DNA of 64,000 nt from Exiguobacterium aurantiacum (GCF_001766415.1 NZ_MKXO01000001.1:1094897-1158896), one strand, 5' to 3'. Positions 52,841 through 62,429 are shown, counted from the stretch's first letter. Program-made: numbers and translations. Notes: generated from the sequence alone by a model not told the origin.

Positions 52841-54274
52841 TCATGCGAATAGGTGATATAACTCACGGTATTGCTTAGCGGATTGTTTCCAGCTGAAGTC
52901 CGAAGTCATCGCTTGATGGACGAGCGCATTCCAAGTGTTATCCTCGTAGAAGACACGAATTGATTTTTCAATCGTCGCGAGCATCTCGTGAGCGTTGTAG
53001 TTCAAGAAACCGAATCCAGTCCCTTCTTGCGTGTAATCATTGTAAGGTTTGACCGTGTCTCGAAGTCCGCCTGTCTCACGAACGATCGGAAGTGTTCCAT
53101 AACGCATCGAGATCAATTGGCTAAGGCCGCACGGTTCGAATCGAGATGGCATCAAGAAGGCGTCTGATCCCGCATAAATCAAGTGGGCCAGTTCGATATC
53201 GAACCCGATATACGACCCGATTTTCCCAGGGTGGGCTGCCGTCATCTCATGGACAATCGCCTCATATTCAGGTTGACCCGATCCAAGGAAGACGAACTGG
53301 CAGTCCAAATTCCCCAGCTCATGGTTCACAGCATGAATCAAATCGAGACCTTTTTGCTCGACGAGACGACTCACGAATCCGATCAACATGATATCATCAC
53401 GCACTTCGAGACCGTACCGTTCTTGAAGCATGCGCTTGTTGGCAAGCTTCCCTGTTTTGACCGTGTCGAGATCATACGTTTGTGCGATTCGTTTGTCCGT
53501 GCTCGGGTCGTTCGTTGCCAAATCGAGACCGTTCAAGATGCCGCGGACGTCGACGGCCCGGTGGCGTAGTGCCGCATCTAAACCTTCGCCATAGTAAGGT
53601 TCCATGATCTCATCGCGATAAGACGGACTCACCGTCGTGATTTGGTCGGAATGGACGATGCCGGCCTTCATGTAATTGACGAGGCCGTTATGTTGGATGC
53701 CCTCTGCCGTGAAATGCTCGTGCCCAAACTGCAGCAGTTCACCGAGCACAGCTTCTGGGAAGATCCCTTGGTATTGCAGGTTATGGATAGTAAAGACCGT
53801 TCGAATCTTTTGGTACGCTTCGATGTGTTGATAATGGATTCGTAGAAACGCCGGAACGACACCCGTCTGCCAATCGTGGCAGTGCAACACGTCCGGCACT
53901 TCTTCAATCTGCCCGATCATCTCAAGGACGGCCCGGGAGAAAAAGGCGAATCGTTCTGCATCATCGTAATGACCGTAGAGCACGCCTTCGCGATTAAAAT
54001 AGTACTCGTTATCGATAAAGTAATACGTGATCCCGTCGCGCTCTAACTTCAAGACGGCCCCGAACTGCTTACGCCAGCCGACCGGGACGATCAAATCGAA
54101 TAAATATTCCATCTCATCGACATATTCTTGTGCAATCGAGCCGTACTTCGGCATTACGACACTGACATCTTCACCAAGGCTAGACACCGCTTGAGGGAGC
54201 GAGCCAATCACATCGGCAAGCCCCCCCGTTTTCATGAACGGTGCCGCTTCTGAAGCGACATACCATATTTTCAT
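52841..54274 (-). CDS. glgA: Glycogen synthase GlgA
   Basis: 477-residue GT5 enzyme that adds glucose from ADP-glucose to the glycan. N-terminal ADP-glucose-binding [13 protein letters not shown] (about 16-28), [10 protein letters not shown], and the C-terminal GT-B loops [14 protein letters not shown] and [19 protein letters not shown] with the catalytic Glu. Normal length. The ATG has AGGAGG close upstream. It lies 11 bases after glgD in the operon. Confidence 0.95.
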   Translation of the reverse strand: MKIWYVASEAAPFMKTGGLADVIGSLPQAVSSLGEDVSVVMPKYGSIAQEYVDEMEYLFDLIVPVGWRKQFGAVLKLERDGITYYFIDNEYYFNREGVLYGHYDDAERFAFFSRAVLEMIGQIEEVPDVLHCHDWQTGVVPAFLRIHYQHIEAYQKIRTVFTIHNLQYQGIFPEAVLGELLQFGHEHFTAEGIQHNGLVNYMKAGIVHSDQITTVSPSYRDEIMEPYYGEGLDAALRHRAVDVRGILNGLDLATNDPSTDKRIAQTYDLDTVKTGKLANKRMLQERYGLEVRDDIMLIGFVSRLVEQKGLDLIHAVNHELGNLDCQFVFLGSGQPEYEAIVHEMTAAHPGKIGSYIGFDIELAHLIYAGSDAFLMPSRFEPCGLSQLISMRYGTLPIVRETGGLRDTVKPYNDYTQEGTGFGFLNYNAHEMLATIEKSIRVFYEDNTWNALVHQAMTSDFSWKQSAKQYRELYHLFA

Positions 54275-54285
54275 AATATCCTCCT

Positions 54286-55386
54286 TTAAACCGTTGTCCG
54301 TTTTCTGATGACGATCGGTTCATCGACCGTTCCACGAATGACCTGTCCACGTTTCACGACCACTTCTTTGTCTAAAATGGCGTTCTCGACGACAGCTCCT
54401 TCTTCGATGATCGACTTGGATAAAATGATTGAATTTTTGACACGCGCATGTTCACTGATGACCACACCTCGGAACAAAATACTATTTTGAACTTCTCCAC
54501 TGATTTTACATCCATTGGCGACTAGCGCTTCATTCACTTTCGACCCTTTCAAGTAGCGAGTCGGCGGCTCATGTTTGATCTTCGTGTAAATATGAGGGAA
54601 GTCGTAGATGATTCCTTCTTGGCGAAGTAAGCGCATACTTTCATTATAGTACGAAAGCACCGAATGAATCACCTGCATTTTACCTGTATAGTGATATCCA
54701 TGAACGTGGAGACGGTGGAGCTGGGGAAGAATAACTCCATCTAACAAGTCATACTCCCCTTTTGACGTCGCTTCATCGACGAGGCGAAGGAATAAGTTTT
54801 TCGACATAACAATCGTTTCCGTGTATGCATGCTCATCGTCCGGGCTAAAGCCGCGCTCCCCGATTCCGACGACACGGTCGTTCTCCCCGAGTCGAATCGG
54901 ACGACAGTAGCCACATTTTTGTTCATGCTCCGTGTAAGCGAGCGTGATGTCCGCCCCCATCGATTTATGATGTTCGAGCATGTTTTGATAATCGATCGTC
55001 GTCAACACGTTCGAGCCGGTAATGACAACGTAAGCTTGTTTACTGCGCACGAAGTGTTCCCGGTGCATCGAGAAGTTCGCTAAATCTCCGAGATAGGCTT
55101 CGCCATCCGGTTTAAGCGCCGGCGGGAAGATATGCAATCCGCCTTGTGAGCGGTCAAGATCCCACTCTTTGCCTGATCCTACATGGTCCATTAAAGAACG
55201 ATACTTATCGAGTGTAAAAATCCCAACTTGATCGATACCTTGGGTAATCATATTCGTCAATGTAAAGTCGATGAGACGATAACGCCCCGAGAACGGGACA
55301 GCTGCTAAGTTGCGATGTCCCGTCAACTCCGGGAATAACCCCTCTTCGGTACCTAAGTTGATGATTCCTAACAAATCATTCGTCAA
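54286..55386 (-). CDS. glgD: Glucose-1-phosphate adenylyltransferase subunit GlgD
   Basis: 366 residues from a TTG start eight bases after AAGGAGG; the adjacent TTG one codon earlier is equally possible, and the long upstream frame would overlap glgC. GlgC-like fold: the N-terminal nucleotide loop is degenerate ([17 protein letters not shown] instead of the GGxGxRL loop), as is known for GlgD, a non-catalytic partner that raises GlgC activity. [17 protein letters not shown] and a C-terminal left-handed beta helix (hexapeptide repeats, about 270-366) are present. Confidence 0.9.
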   Translation of the reverse strand: MTNDLLGIINLGTEEGLFPELTGHRNLAAVPFSGRYRLIDFTLTNMITQGIDQVGIFTLDKYRSLMDHVGSGKEWDLDRSQGGLHIFPPALKPDGEAYLGDLANFSMHREHFVRSKQAYVVITGSNVLTTIDYQNMLEHHKSMGADITLAYTEHEQKCGYCRPIRLGENDRVVGIGERGFSPDDEHAYTETIVMSKNLFLRLVDEATSKGEYDLLDGVILPQLHRLHVHGYHYTGKMQVIHSVLSYYNESMRLLRQEGIIYDFPHIYTKIKHEPPTRYLKGSKVNEALVANGCKISGEVQNSILFRGVVISEHARVKNSIILSKSIIEEGAVVENAILDKEVVVKRGQVIRGTVDEPIVIRKRTTV

Positions 55387-55420
55387 CAATAACGCCTCCT
55401 TGCGTCGGTCTATTTTATAA

Positions 55421-56575
55421 TCAAGCACGTTGCTTGAAGACTGTTCCACTTTCGATATTTTCATGCGGCTCGATGACAACGATGTCACCCCCCGGCTCAC
55501 CAACTGTCGCGCCATCTTCAATGACGGCACAGCTAGCGACAATGGCTCTGTGAATTGTAACGTCTTTCCCGATGCGGGCCCCTGGCATGATGACGGAGTC
55601 TTTCACGAGCGACCCTTCACCGACACGCACGTCATAGAACAAGACCGAATGTTGGACTTCTCCTTCGATCCGGCAGCCTTCATTGATGACCGACTGCTCG
55701 ACACAAGCATTTTTTCCGATGAATTGCGGCGTTTGGTTCGGGTTGACCGAGTAAATTTTAAAGTCGGGGTCATATAAATCGAACGGTGGATCTTCTTCGA
55801 GCAGGTCCATGTTCGCTTCCCATAGCGACTGGATCGTACCGACGTCTTTCCAGTAGCCTTTGAATTTATAGGCAAAGACGTTCAATCCGTCGAGGAGCGT
55901 GTTTGGAATGATGTTCTTCCCGAAGTCAAAGCTTGACGTCTCGTCTTCCGCGTCTTGAATCAAGTGTTCGCGCAACACTTTCCAGTTGAAGATGTAGATC
56001 CCCATCGACGCCAAGTTGCTCTTCGGCTTCTCAGGTTTTTCATCGAATTCGTTAATACGCAAATCATCGCTCGTATTCAAGATTCCGAAGCGCGGTGCTT
56101 CATCCCATGGGACGGCCATGACTGAAATCGTCACATCGGCTTGTTTTTCTTTGTGGAAATCGAGCATCTTCTCGTAATCCATTTTGTAAATGTGATCTCC
56201 CGATAAGATCAACACGTACTCCGGATCGTAGTCATCGATATAGCTCAAGTTCCGGTAGATTGCATTCGCAGTACCTTCGTACCAGTTTTTCCCCGACTGA
56301 GCTTGGTATGGCGGCAGGATAGCTAATCCGCCATTGCGGCGATCTAAATCCCAGGCAGACCCGATGCCGAGGTAACGGTTTAATTCTAACGGCTCATATT
56401 GTGTCAACACACCGACTGTCGTGATTCCCGAATTCGTACAGTTCGATAGTGGGAAATCGATAATCCGGTACTTCCCTCCAAAGTTGACGGCAGGCTTTGC
56501 CGTCTTCCGTGTGAGAGGCCCAAGTCTCTTGCCTTCCCCGCCAGCGAGGAGCATCGCAACCATTTCTTGCTTCAT
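55421..56575 (-). CDS. glgC: Glucose-1-phosphate adenylyltransferase GlgC
   Basis: 384 residues from the ATG seven bases after AGGAGG. Makes ADP-glucose from ATP and glucose 1-phosphate, the committed step in glycogen synthesis. Intact nucleotide loop [14 protein letters not shown], catalytic [29 protein letters not shown], and a C-terminal hexapeptide beta helix. First gene of glgC-D-A-P. In B. subtilis glgB precedes it; here glgB is absent and a penicillin-binding protein gene is divergent instead. A cre-like site lies upstream. Confidence 0.95.
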   Translation of the reverse strand: MKQEMVAMLLAGGEGKRLGPLTRKTAKPAVNFGGKYRIIDFPLSNCTNSGITTVGVLTQYEPLELNRYLGIGSAWDLDRRNGGLAILPPYQAQSGKNWYEGTANAIYRNLSYIDDYDPEYVLILSGDHIYKMDYEKMLDFHKEKQADVTISVMAVPWDEAPRFGILNTSDDLRINEFDEKPEKPKSNLASMGIYIFNWKVLREHLIQDAEDETSSFDFGKNIIPNTLLDGLNVFAYKFKGYWKDVGTIQSLWEANMDLLEEDPPFDLYDPDFKIYSVNPNQTPQFIGKNACVEQSVINEGCRIEGEVQHSVLFYDVRVGEGSLVKDSVIMPGARIGKDVTIHRAIVASCAVIEDGATVGEPGGDIVVIEPHENIESGTVFKQRA

Positions 56576-56658
56576 AGTACTGCCTCCTAAATTCATAATA
56601 TAAACCTCTAATACCCTTTTTCGCTGTTTCCTAATGTATTCCTGCTTAAATTATTATA

Positions 56659-56672
56659 TGATAGCGTTTACA
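56659..56672. promoter_or_regulatory. cre-like site between glgC and the PBP gene
   Basis: TGATAGCGTTTACA differs from the cre pattern TGWAARCGNTWNCW at one position. It abuts a TATAAT-type -10 (TATAAT read on the minus strand at about 56652-56657), suggesting CcpA repression of the glg operon. A second TATAAT at about 56699 points the other way to the PBP gene. Confidence 0.5.
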
Positions 56673-56727
56673 TTTTGAATTTTATTGAAAGTTTGACGAT
56701 ATAATGAATAGAGAAAGAGGTGAGACG

Positions 56728-58515
56728 ATGAGAGCATGGCTCGGGGTTGTGTTTATTGCTGGATTGGTTGCCGTCGGCTTCACAGTCAGCGGAGCTTTAA
56801 AAGAAGAGATTGACCAAGCGAAAACGATTGTCGCGTGGGGTGAAGAGGCCGTCAGCTCCGCTCCGCTCTCATCGAAACATGCTGTCATGCTGACTTATAA
56901 AGGAGGGGCGGAACAGCTGTACTTGAACGGTCGCCGCAACGACGTCTCCGTCGATGGGCTTCCGAATCACATCCGTGAAGCAATCATCGTCATTGAGGAC
57001 CGGAAGTTCAACGCCCATCCCGGCTATGACCTCGGAGGGATTGCCCGAGCGTTCATCAATAACGCCAACGAATCGTCGGTCCAAGGCGGGAGCACGATTA
57101 CCCAACAACTGGCCCGGAACGAATATTTAACACACGAACGGACGTATGAGCGCAAAGTAAAGGAATTAATGATCGCACGAGCGCTCGAAAAAAATTATAG
57201 TAAAAAAGAAATTATGACCGCCTACAGCAACGTCATTTTCTTCGGTCATAACATCTATGGTATCCAGTCGGCGGCCGATACGTACTTCTCTCGTCCACTC
57301 GACGATTTGAACTGGAACCAGATCGCTTACTTGCTGACCGTGCCGAACAATCCGTCCCTTTACGATCCGCTTGACCCGTCGGCTGCTTTTTACGAGCGTA
57401 AAGATCGCATCCTCACGCAATTGAGAGATGCGGGCGTCCTATCAAAGCAAGCATATGATGCGTTTCACGGCGTCAAACTCAAGGCCTCTTATCGCAGCCA
57501 CAAAGTCCGCTATCCAGACTATATGGACACGGTCATGAAAGACGCGGTCCGCCTCGTCCGTACACGTTATGATCTCGATGAAGAGGCGGCCAAAAACTAC
57601 TTGGCGAGCAATAAAGCGACAGTCGAAACGTATTTGTCCGTCGAACGTCAAAACCAAGCGAAACAAGTGATGAGCCGCTTACCGAACGGCTTGAACGGGG
57701 GCTATGCCGAATTGACGCCGAACGGGCGTATCGTCGCCCTCGTCGATTCTGAGATGAAGCAGAGTGGTGAATTCAACCGGGCCACCCAAGCGTACCGGCA
57801 GCCGGGCTCGGCTATAAAACCTGTCCTTGTGTTTGCGCCTTACATCGAAGAGACCGGAGCGAAGCTCGATACGGTGCTTGACGGACGACCTGTCTGTTAC
57901 GGGACGTATTGCCCGACGAACAGTGGCAACCGTGTCCTAGGCGACGTCACGCTCCAAGATACGGTCGCTTACTCGTATAACACCCCGGCACTCGCCGCAT
58001 TCACGGCGATCGACCAAGAGCGAGCGTACGAGACGGCCGACATGATGTTCAGCCAGTGGGATCCCGACAAAGACAGCAATCTCGCGAGCGCGCTCGGCGG
58101 TCTGACACAAGGAGTATCTCCGAAGGAACTCGCTGCCGCGTACACGCCTTTTCTCAATAAAGGTGTGTACGTATCTGGTCAGACGATTAAAGAAATCCGC
58201 TTTGCTTCGGGCGCCCCGACAATCAGCCCGGGCATGATGAAACAAGCCGTCTGGTCGGACGAGACGGCCTCGGCGATGCAAGAAGCGTTATCTGCCGTCA
58301 CAACGTACGGAACGGGACGTTACGCCGGCCAGATCAAGCGCCCTTACGTCGGAGGCAAGACCGGCACGACCAACTCGCATAAGGACATGTGGTATGTCGG
58401 CTTGACCGATCAAACGATCACGGCGATCTGGCTCGGTGCCGACACGCCGCGTCCGTTCCCGGAGCTTGCCAACCGGGCGTACCCGGCCATCATCTGGACA
58501 GAAGCGCACCGTTAA
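56728..58515 (+). CDS. Class A penicillin-binding protein (glycosyltransferase/transpeptidase)
   Basis: 595 residues from the ATG five bases after GAGGTG. Builds and cross-links peptidoglycan outside the membrane. N-terminal helix (about 3-22), glycosyltransferase domain with catalytic E90 (IEDRKF), GGSTITQQLARNEYL and KELMIARALEKNYSKKEI, then transpeptidase domain with S361-A-I-K (QPGSAIKP), SYN (VAYSYNTPA) and K544-T-G-T. It is short for the class: there is no long C-terminal extension or PASTA repeat. Close to PBP1a/PBP4 (PbpD) types. Divergent from glgC. Confidence 0.93.
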   Translation: MRAWLGVVFIAGLVAVGFTVSGALKEEIDQAKTIVAWGEEAVSSAPLSSKHAVMLTYKGGAEQLYLNGRRNDVSVDGLPNHIREAIIVIEDRKFNAHPGYDLGGIARAFINNANESSVQGGSTITQQLARNEYLTHERTYERKVKELMIARALEKNYSKKEIMTAYSNVIFFGHNIYGIQSAADTYFSRPLDDLNWNQIAYLLTVPNNPSLYDPLDPSAAFYERKDRILTQLRDAGVLSKQAYDAFHGVKLKASYRSHKVRYPDYMDTVMKDAVRLVRTRYDLDEEAAKNYLASNKATVETYLSVERQNQAKQVMSRLPNGLNGGYAELTPNGRIVALVDSEMKQSGEFNRATQAYRQPGSAIKPVLVFAPYIEETGAKLDTVLDGRPVCYGTYCPTNSGNRVLGDVTLQDTVAYSYNTPALAAFTAIDQERAYETADMMFSQWDPDKDSNLASALGGLTQGVSPKELAAAYTPFLNKGVYVSGQTIKEIRFASGAPTISPGMMKQAVWSDETASAMQEALSAVTTYGTGRYAGQIKRPYVGGKTGTTNSHKDMWYVGLTDQTITAIWLGADTPRPFPELANRAYPAIIWTEAHR

Positions 58516-58519
58516 AAAA

Positions 58520-58553
58520 CAACAAGGCTAGAGGACACGTCCTCTAGCCTTGT
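58520..58553. terminator. Bidirectional rho-independent terminator
   Basis: 15-bp stem AACAAGGCTAGAGGA / TCCTCTAGCCTTGTT around a 4-base loop; contains the TAG of the convergent gene at 58544. Confidence 0.9.
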
Positions 58554-59071
58554 TTCGTCTGTCTGTATATTTTGACGGTAAATGCGCTCCAAGCTACGCG
58601 TAGTTCGGTTTCGTCAATCACTTTCCACGGATTAAACATCGTCTGGCCGTTCTTGTTGAAGAACAGCTCATCGTCTATACGATACGTCGCGTGCTGCAAA
58701 CGTCCGGCGTCATCCCAAAAAGTGAGAACGTCCCCTGCCTCAGCTGCCGCATCGACTTGAGTATAAGACGCATGAGCCAGTGTCTGTAGAAACGTCTTCG
58801 GATGGACCCATTGCGTGATCAACCAGTCTTCCCCCGTCACAGCAAACAGTGTTGCCGCTAAGCAGTTGCTCCCCGCCACCGTCGAGAACATGTTGGCGTA
58901 TCTCTTCAAATGACTTGGTGCTTCAAGTGGTAAATCATGTGCGTCCCATACATCCCATTCTTTCGCGTAGTTCAGCACTAGCTGACGGCGCTCGAAGTTC
59001 GTCATCAGCGCCCATACATTTTGTTGCAAGACGAGGTATCTCGCCCCGTCCACGTTGATGATATAAGGCAT
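58544..59071 (-). CDS. Unknown protein with NlpC/papain-like Cys-His features
   Basis: 175 residues, family not recognised. The layout recalls papain-like NlpC/P60 or amidase folds: a candidate nucleophile C70 at a helix start (VAGSNCLAATLFAVTG), then GDVLTFWDDAGRLQHATYRI with candidate H127, and NKNGQTMFNPWKV with a possible third polar residue. There is no signal peptide or membrane helix. Third gene of a three-gene operon, starting one base after the stop of the gene upstream. A peptidase, amidase or transglutaminase-like role is possible but is inferred from spacing only. Confidence 0.7.
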   Translation of the reverse strand: MPYIINVDGARYLVLQQNVWALMTNFERRQLVLNYAKEWDVWDAHDLPLEAPSHLKRYANMFSTVAGSNCLAATLFAVTGEDWLITQWVHPKTFLQTLAHASYTQVDAAAEAGDVLTFWDDAGRLQHATYRIDDELFFNKNGQTMFNPWKVIDETELRVAWSAFTVKIYRQTKQG

Positions 59072-59440
59072 CTACTCTCGTCTGGATTCGTCGTCCGTTA
59101 ACCGAAAGACAAGACCTCGGCCGACCGTGGCCTGAAATGTGAGCACATCGCTTCTCAACGCGTCCGGTAACGATGCTATCCACCCGCTAGGCGCATGGAC
59201 GACGTGCGTCGCGACCGGATCGACCGTCCAGTATGTATAGCTGTTGGCGACGCTAATATCCCGATATGTCGGATGCTGACTGAACTCTTCTCTTGGTATG
59301 AGCAACATGCCTGGAGAATGGTCGAGCCGCGATAGTAGCCGTTCATCGATAAAGTACAAATCATGAGCAGGCATAAACGACTTGATCCATTCGCTGATCA
59401 CAGCTTCTGAAGGGGCTAGTTTTATGTGAGGGCCGTTCAT
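59072..59440 (-). CDS. Unknown protein, middle gene of a three-gene operon
   Basis: 122 residues, not recognised. No cysteine, no signal peptide. It has an aromatic-rich mid part (DISVANSYTYWTVDPVATHV) and looks like a single small alpha/beta domain. Its ATG overlaps the stop of the membrane-protein gene by four bases and its stop abuts the next start, so the three proteins are made in step and probably act together, perhaps as an immunity, partner or substrate protein of the Cys-His protein. That is inference from context. Confidence 0.65.
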   Translation of the reverse strand: MNGPHIKLAPSEAVISEWIKSFMPAHDLYFIDERLLSRLDHSPGMLLIPREEFSQHPTYRDISVANSYTYWTVDPVATHVVHAPSGWIASLPDALRSDVLTFQATVGRGLVFRLTDDESRRE

Positions 59441-59994
59441 AAGATGATATCCCCGACCGAGTTAAACAGCCTGAGGAGCGCCCAGACGAGCCCACTTAAA
59501 AGAATCGCCCACATCATCGCTTGAATCAACAAGAGCCCGATTGCACGAAGTGTCGACATCAACTGACTGACTTGCCAAATATAGTAGAATAAATAGACGA
59601 CAAACGTGCCAAGCAAGACCGCAACCGCTGCCGGCAGTGAAGTCAAAAACAAAAAACTGACACCTGAACCGACCAAAAAAATCGTTGCTCCTGGCTTTAA
59701 GCGATGGAGCGAGCTCCCGTTCGTCTCACGCGCAAAAAATGCGAAACCGAGTTGGTTGAACGTATCGGCGACGAGTTTAAAGGCGCTAAACAGCATGAAG
59801 TATATCGTGAAGAACATGACGAGCACGAGGATCTTCGTCTCTTGAACAGACAACAGCGCGATGATTTCACTATACACCCCGACACGCGTCAGCCATTGAA
59901 TGGCGTATTCAGACGTGGCGATAGCGAGTGACATCGAAAAAAGAATGATCCCAATCAACGGGGCGTAGCTTAACAAGTACACATTTGTTTTCAT
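59437..59994 (-). CDS. Unknown five-helix membrane protein
   Basis: 185 residues from the ATG at 59994, chosen for the GAGAG upstream; two earlier ATG codons (60012, 60024) are possible. About five hydrophobic helices (near 5-25, 50-70, 95-125 twice, 140-165). Weakly like YIP1/DUF1189 membrane proteins, with the conserved-looking segment FSAFKLVADTFNQLGFAFFA. No transport motif seen. First gene of the operon; divergent from the 30-codon gene at 60096. Confidence 0.65.
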   Translation of the reverse strand: MKTNVYLLSYAPLIGIILFSMSLAIATSEYAIQWLTRVGVYSEIIALLSVQETKILVLVMFFTIYFMLFSAFKLVADTFNQLGFAFFARETNGSSLHRLKPGATIFLVGSGVSFLFLTSLPAAVAVLLGTFVVYLFYYIWQVSQLMSTLRAIGLLLIQAMMWAILLSGLVWALLRLFNSVGDIIL

Positions 59995-60095
59995 ATAGGC
60001 TCTCATTTCACAAGAATTTCTCATATTCAGTGCAAATCTATTATCAAGTATATTATAATATTCGTAGTCACGGAGAACAAAAGGGGGATTTTTAA

Positions 60096-60188
60096 ATGGG
60101 TTTATTACTAATGGTCGGAATCAGCGTCGTCTTCCTTGCGGCAATCTTAACAGCAGGATACAACAGAAAACCTGAAGGTAATCAATAA
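60096..60188 (+). CDS. 30-residue single-helix membrane peptide
   Basis: ATG at 60096 eight bases after AGGGGG, TAA at 60186. Product of 30 residues with a helix at about 2-22 (GLLLMVGISVVFLAAILTAG) and a polar tail YNRKPEGNQ. A perfect terminator follows directly, which together with the ribosome site makes a real gene likely even though it is too short for most gene finders. Resembles other unnamed Bacillales micro-membrane proteins in size only. Divergent from the unknown operon. Confidence 0.65.
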   Translation: MGLLLMVGISVVFLAAILTAGYNRKPEGNQ

Positions 60189-60221
60189 GAGCCGCGATTC
60201 TCACGAATCGGGCTCTTTTTT
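60187..60221 (+). terminator. Rho-independent terminator of the small peptide gene
   Basis: AAGAGCC-GATTC / GAATC-GGCTCTT stem, 4-base loop, six T. The 3' side also faces the end of convergent trmL. Confidence 0.9.
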
Positions 60222-60222
60222 C

Positions 60223-60696
60223 TTACTTTAATCCCGCATAGCTTTGCTGGCGCAGTGCCTCATAGACGATGATGGCTGCCGTGTTCGAGACGTTGAGCGA
60301 ACGGACGAGGTTTGACTGGGGCAAGCGGATGCAGCGGTCAAGGTTGTCCTCGATCACTTCCATCGGCAAACCTTTCGTCTCACGTCCGAAGACGAAGAAA
60401 TAGTCCTTCTCGACGTCAGACACGTCAAGGTCACTCGGATACTGTTCGCCGTACTTTGTAATATAGAAAAATTCGCCGTCCGGATGTTGTGCCCATAGTT
60501 CGTCAAGCGAGTCATGGTAACGGACGTCGACGAACTGCCAATAGTCGAGGCCGGCCCGTTTTAACATCTTGTCATCCGTCGAGAAGCCGAGCGGACGAAT
60601 CAGATGGAGCACCGAGTTCGTTGCCGCACACGTCCGCGAGACGTTGCCCGTATTTGCCGGGATTTCCGGTTGAAACATTACTACATGGTTAGCCAT
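60223..60696 (-). CDS. trmL: tRNA (cytidine/uridine-34-2'-O)-methyltransferase TrmL
   Basis: 157-residue SPOUT methyltransferase that modifies the wobble base of leucine tRNAs. Signatures: PEIPANTGNVSRTCAATN at the N-terminus, FVFGRETKGLP in the knot, and CIRLPQSNLVRSLNVSNTAA near the end. Length is typical (CspR). It follows ogt by a few bases, GAGG before the ATG, and ends the queG-ogt-trmL run; two of the three act on tRNA, and a leucine tRNA gene lies 1.7 kb away. Confidence 0.93.
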   Translation of the reverse strand: MANHVVMFQPEIPANTGNVSRTCAATNSVLHLIRPLGFSTDDKMLKRAGLDYWQFVDVRYHDSLDELWAQHPDGEFFYITKYGEQYPSDLDVSDVEKDYFFVFGRETKGLPMEVIEDNLDRCIRLPQSNLVRSLNVSNTAAIIVYEALRQQSYAGLK

Positions 60697-60706
60697 AATC
60701 TATTCC

Positions 60707-61150
60707 TCACTTCACTTGTTCGATATCGAGTAATCGTTGTTTTTGATCGAGCCCGCCCGCAAAACCCGTGAGCTGTCCGCTGCTGCCGACGACACGATGG
60801 CACGGGAAGATGACAGGCAGCGGATTACGGTTCAACGCCTGGCCAACGGCACGGACTGCTTTCGGACGTCCAATCTGTTCCGCGATTTGTTTATACGTCC
60901 GCGTCTCACCAGACGGGATCGTCAACAACGCATCCCACACTTCTTGTTGGAAAACCGTCCCGTTCATATCAATCCACACGCGGTCAATTTCTTGGAGCCC
61001 TTCCCGTTCGACCCGTTCGATCATGTCGACGAGCCACACCGGTGCGCTCCCATCTGCCTGTTCTGTTTCCGCAAAGTCTAACGCGATTAATTTCCCCTGC
61101 TCATTTAATTCGTATGATAACGTTCCCCATTTAGATGACACGGTCTTCAC
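60707..61150 (-). CDS. ogt: Methylated-DNA-protein-cysteine methyltransferase (Ogt)
   Basis: 147 residues from a GTG start. Takes the alkyl group from O6-alkylguanine onto its own cysteine. Active site C117 in the PCHRVVGSSG block; DNA-binding helix RTYKQIAEQIGRPKAVRAVG with the arginine finger. The N-terminal domain is short, as in Ogt/YbaZ-like forms. It overlaps queG by 20 bases, so its translation is coupled to queG. Confidence 0.93.
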   Translation of the reverse strand: MKTVSSKWGTLSYELNEQGKLIALDFAETEQADGSAPVWLVDMIERVEREGLQEIDRVWIDMNGTVFQQEVWDALLTIPSGETRTYKQIAEQIGRPKAVRAVGQALNRNPLPVIFPCHRVVGSSGQLTGFAGGLDQKQRLLDIEQVK

Positions 61151-62279
61151 GTTCCCACTCCTCTCGGAATATACGAATCTCTTCTTTAACCAGTTCTGAT
61201 TGCTCTACGCGTTCGATCTCTTGATAGATTGCTTCGGCGTCAGTACCGAGAATCGCGCCGATCGCCCAGACAGCCGTCGCCCGCATGTCTTCACGCTCAT
61301 CGGTTTGAATGAATGTTTCGAGCACCGAGACGGCTGACGGTTCACGGTAATGTGCGAGCGCTAAAATCGCGTTACGTTGAATCGGCTTCTTGCCGCGCCA
61401 CGAACCGGACAAGTGACCAAACTTCGCCTTGAACTCGCGGTTACTCAAGCTGAGCAACGGTTCGAGCAGCGGTTTGACGACTTCTGCCTCCGGCAACAGC
61501 TCTTCATGATGGCGCCAATCTTTCTTACGGTTATATGGACAGACTTGTTGGCACGTATCACAGCCGTAAAGGCGTCCGCCAAGCTGCGAGCGGAACTCTC
61601 GCGGCATGAGCGTCTTCATCTGGGTCAAGTAAGCGATGCACCGTTTGGCGTCAAGCACACCCGGTTCGACGAGCGCCGTCGTCGGACAGGCGGTCATGCA
61701 CTTATCACAGTCCCCGCACCCGTCTTCGATTGCTGTATCGGGCGGCAGATATGTGTCTAAAATCATCTCCCCCAAGTACAGGTAAGATCCCTTCTCCGGC
61801 GAAATGATCGAGCAATTTTTCCCACTAAACCCGATTCCGGCCCGTTCGGCCACAGCCCGATCGACAAGTTCACCCGTGTCGACCATCGAGCGCGTTTTGA
61901 CGCCGGGAACGAGTTCTTCGATATACGCTTGAAGCTGTTCAAGCCGTGAGCCGACGGCGCGATGATAGTCAAGCCCCCACGAGGCACGCGCGAACAGTCC
62001 ACGCCGTTCGCCTGCCATGCTCCGGGGCGCATCTTTCAATTTGCTCGGGTAGGCGACCGCAATCGCAATGATCGACTGGGCGTCCTCTAACAATAGTTCA
62101 GGCGTCGTCCGTTTATCAAGGTCGGGTTCTTCAAATCCTGAAGCGAAGCCTTTCTCTTGTTGTTTGATGAGCCGTTGTTTCATGACGATGAACGGATCGG
62201 CCGTCGTCACTTTCAACTCATCGATCCCGATTGACGCAGCGTACTCGACAATCTGTTGTTTTAGTATCTCAGGAGTCAT
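61131..62279 (-). CDS. queG: Epoxyqueuosine reductase QueG
   Basis: 382 residues from the ATG nine bases after GAGGTG. Last step of queuosine formation in tRNA (reduction of epoxyqueuosine) with cobalamin and two 4Fe-4S clusters. Cysteines: CGDCDKCMTACPTTAL and LYGCDTCQQVCPYNRKKD; between them GVLDAKRCIAYLTQ. The C-terminal HEAT-like repeats bind tRNA (about 270-370, with ATAVWAIGAIL). The tRNA cluster beside it contains His, Asn, Tyr and Asp tRNAs, which are exactly the queuosine-modified ones. Confidence 0.94.
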   Translation of the reverse strand: MTPEILKQQIVEYAASIGIDELKVTTADPFIVMKQRLIKQQEKGFASGFEEPDLDKRTTPELLLEDAQSIIAIAVAYPSKLKDAPRSMAGERRGLFARASWGLDYHRAVGSRLEQLQAYIEELVPGVKTRSMVDTGELVDRAVAERAGIGFSGKNCSIISPEKGSYLYLGEMILDTYLPPDTAIEDGCGDCDKCMTACPTTALVEPGVLDAKRCIAYLTQMKTLMPREFRSQLGGRLYGCDTCQQVCPYNRKKDWRHHEELLPEAEVVKPLLEPLLSLSNREFKAKFGHLSGSWRGKKPIQRNAILALAHYREPSAVSVLETFIQTDEREDMRATAVWAIGAILGTDAEAIYQEIERVEQSELVKEEIRIFREEWEREDRVI

Positions 62280-62315
62280 CCCATTCATCACCTCACTCTT
62301 CTTATTTTCGCATAC

Positions 62316-62348
62316 AAAAAATCTCCCCGCCACTAAGGGCAGAGAGAT
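62316..62348 (-). terminator. Terminator of the rrn/tRNA transcript
   Basis: Minus direction: ATCTCTCTGCC, loop, GGCGGGGAGAT, then six T; ends the tRNA run directly after tRNA-Gly(TCC). Confidence 0.75.
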
Positions 62349-62352
62349 ATGA

Positions 62353-62423
62353 AGCGGGTGAAGAGAATCGAACTCTCGTCATCAGCTTGGAAGGCTGAGG
62401 TTTTACCATTAAACTACACCCGC
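62353..62423 (-). tRNA. tRNA-Gly (anticodon TCC)
   Basis: Cloverleaf with 7-bp acceptor GCGGGTG/CACCCGC and anticodon loop CTTCCAA. No encoded CCA. Last tRNA of the cluster. Confidence 0.95.
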
Positions 62424-62429
62424 AGAGAG

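Noticed and set aside
55387..55542. N-terminal extension of GlgD into glgC
   Set aside because: The extension does not resemble GlgD and overlaps glgC; TTG codons behind AAGGAGG give the normal start.
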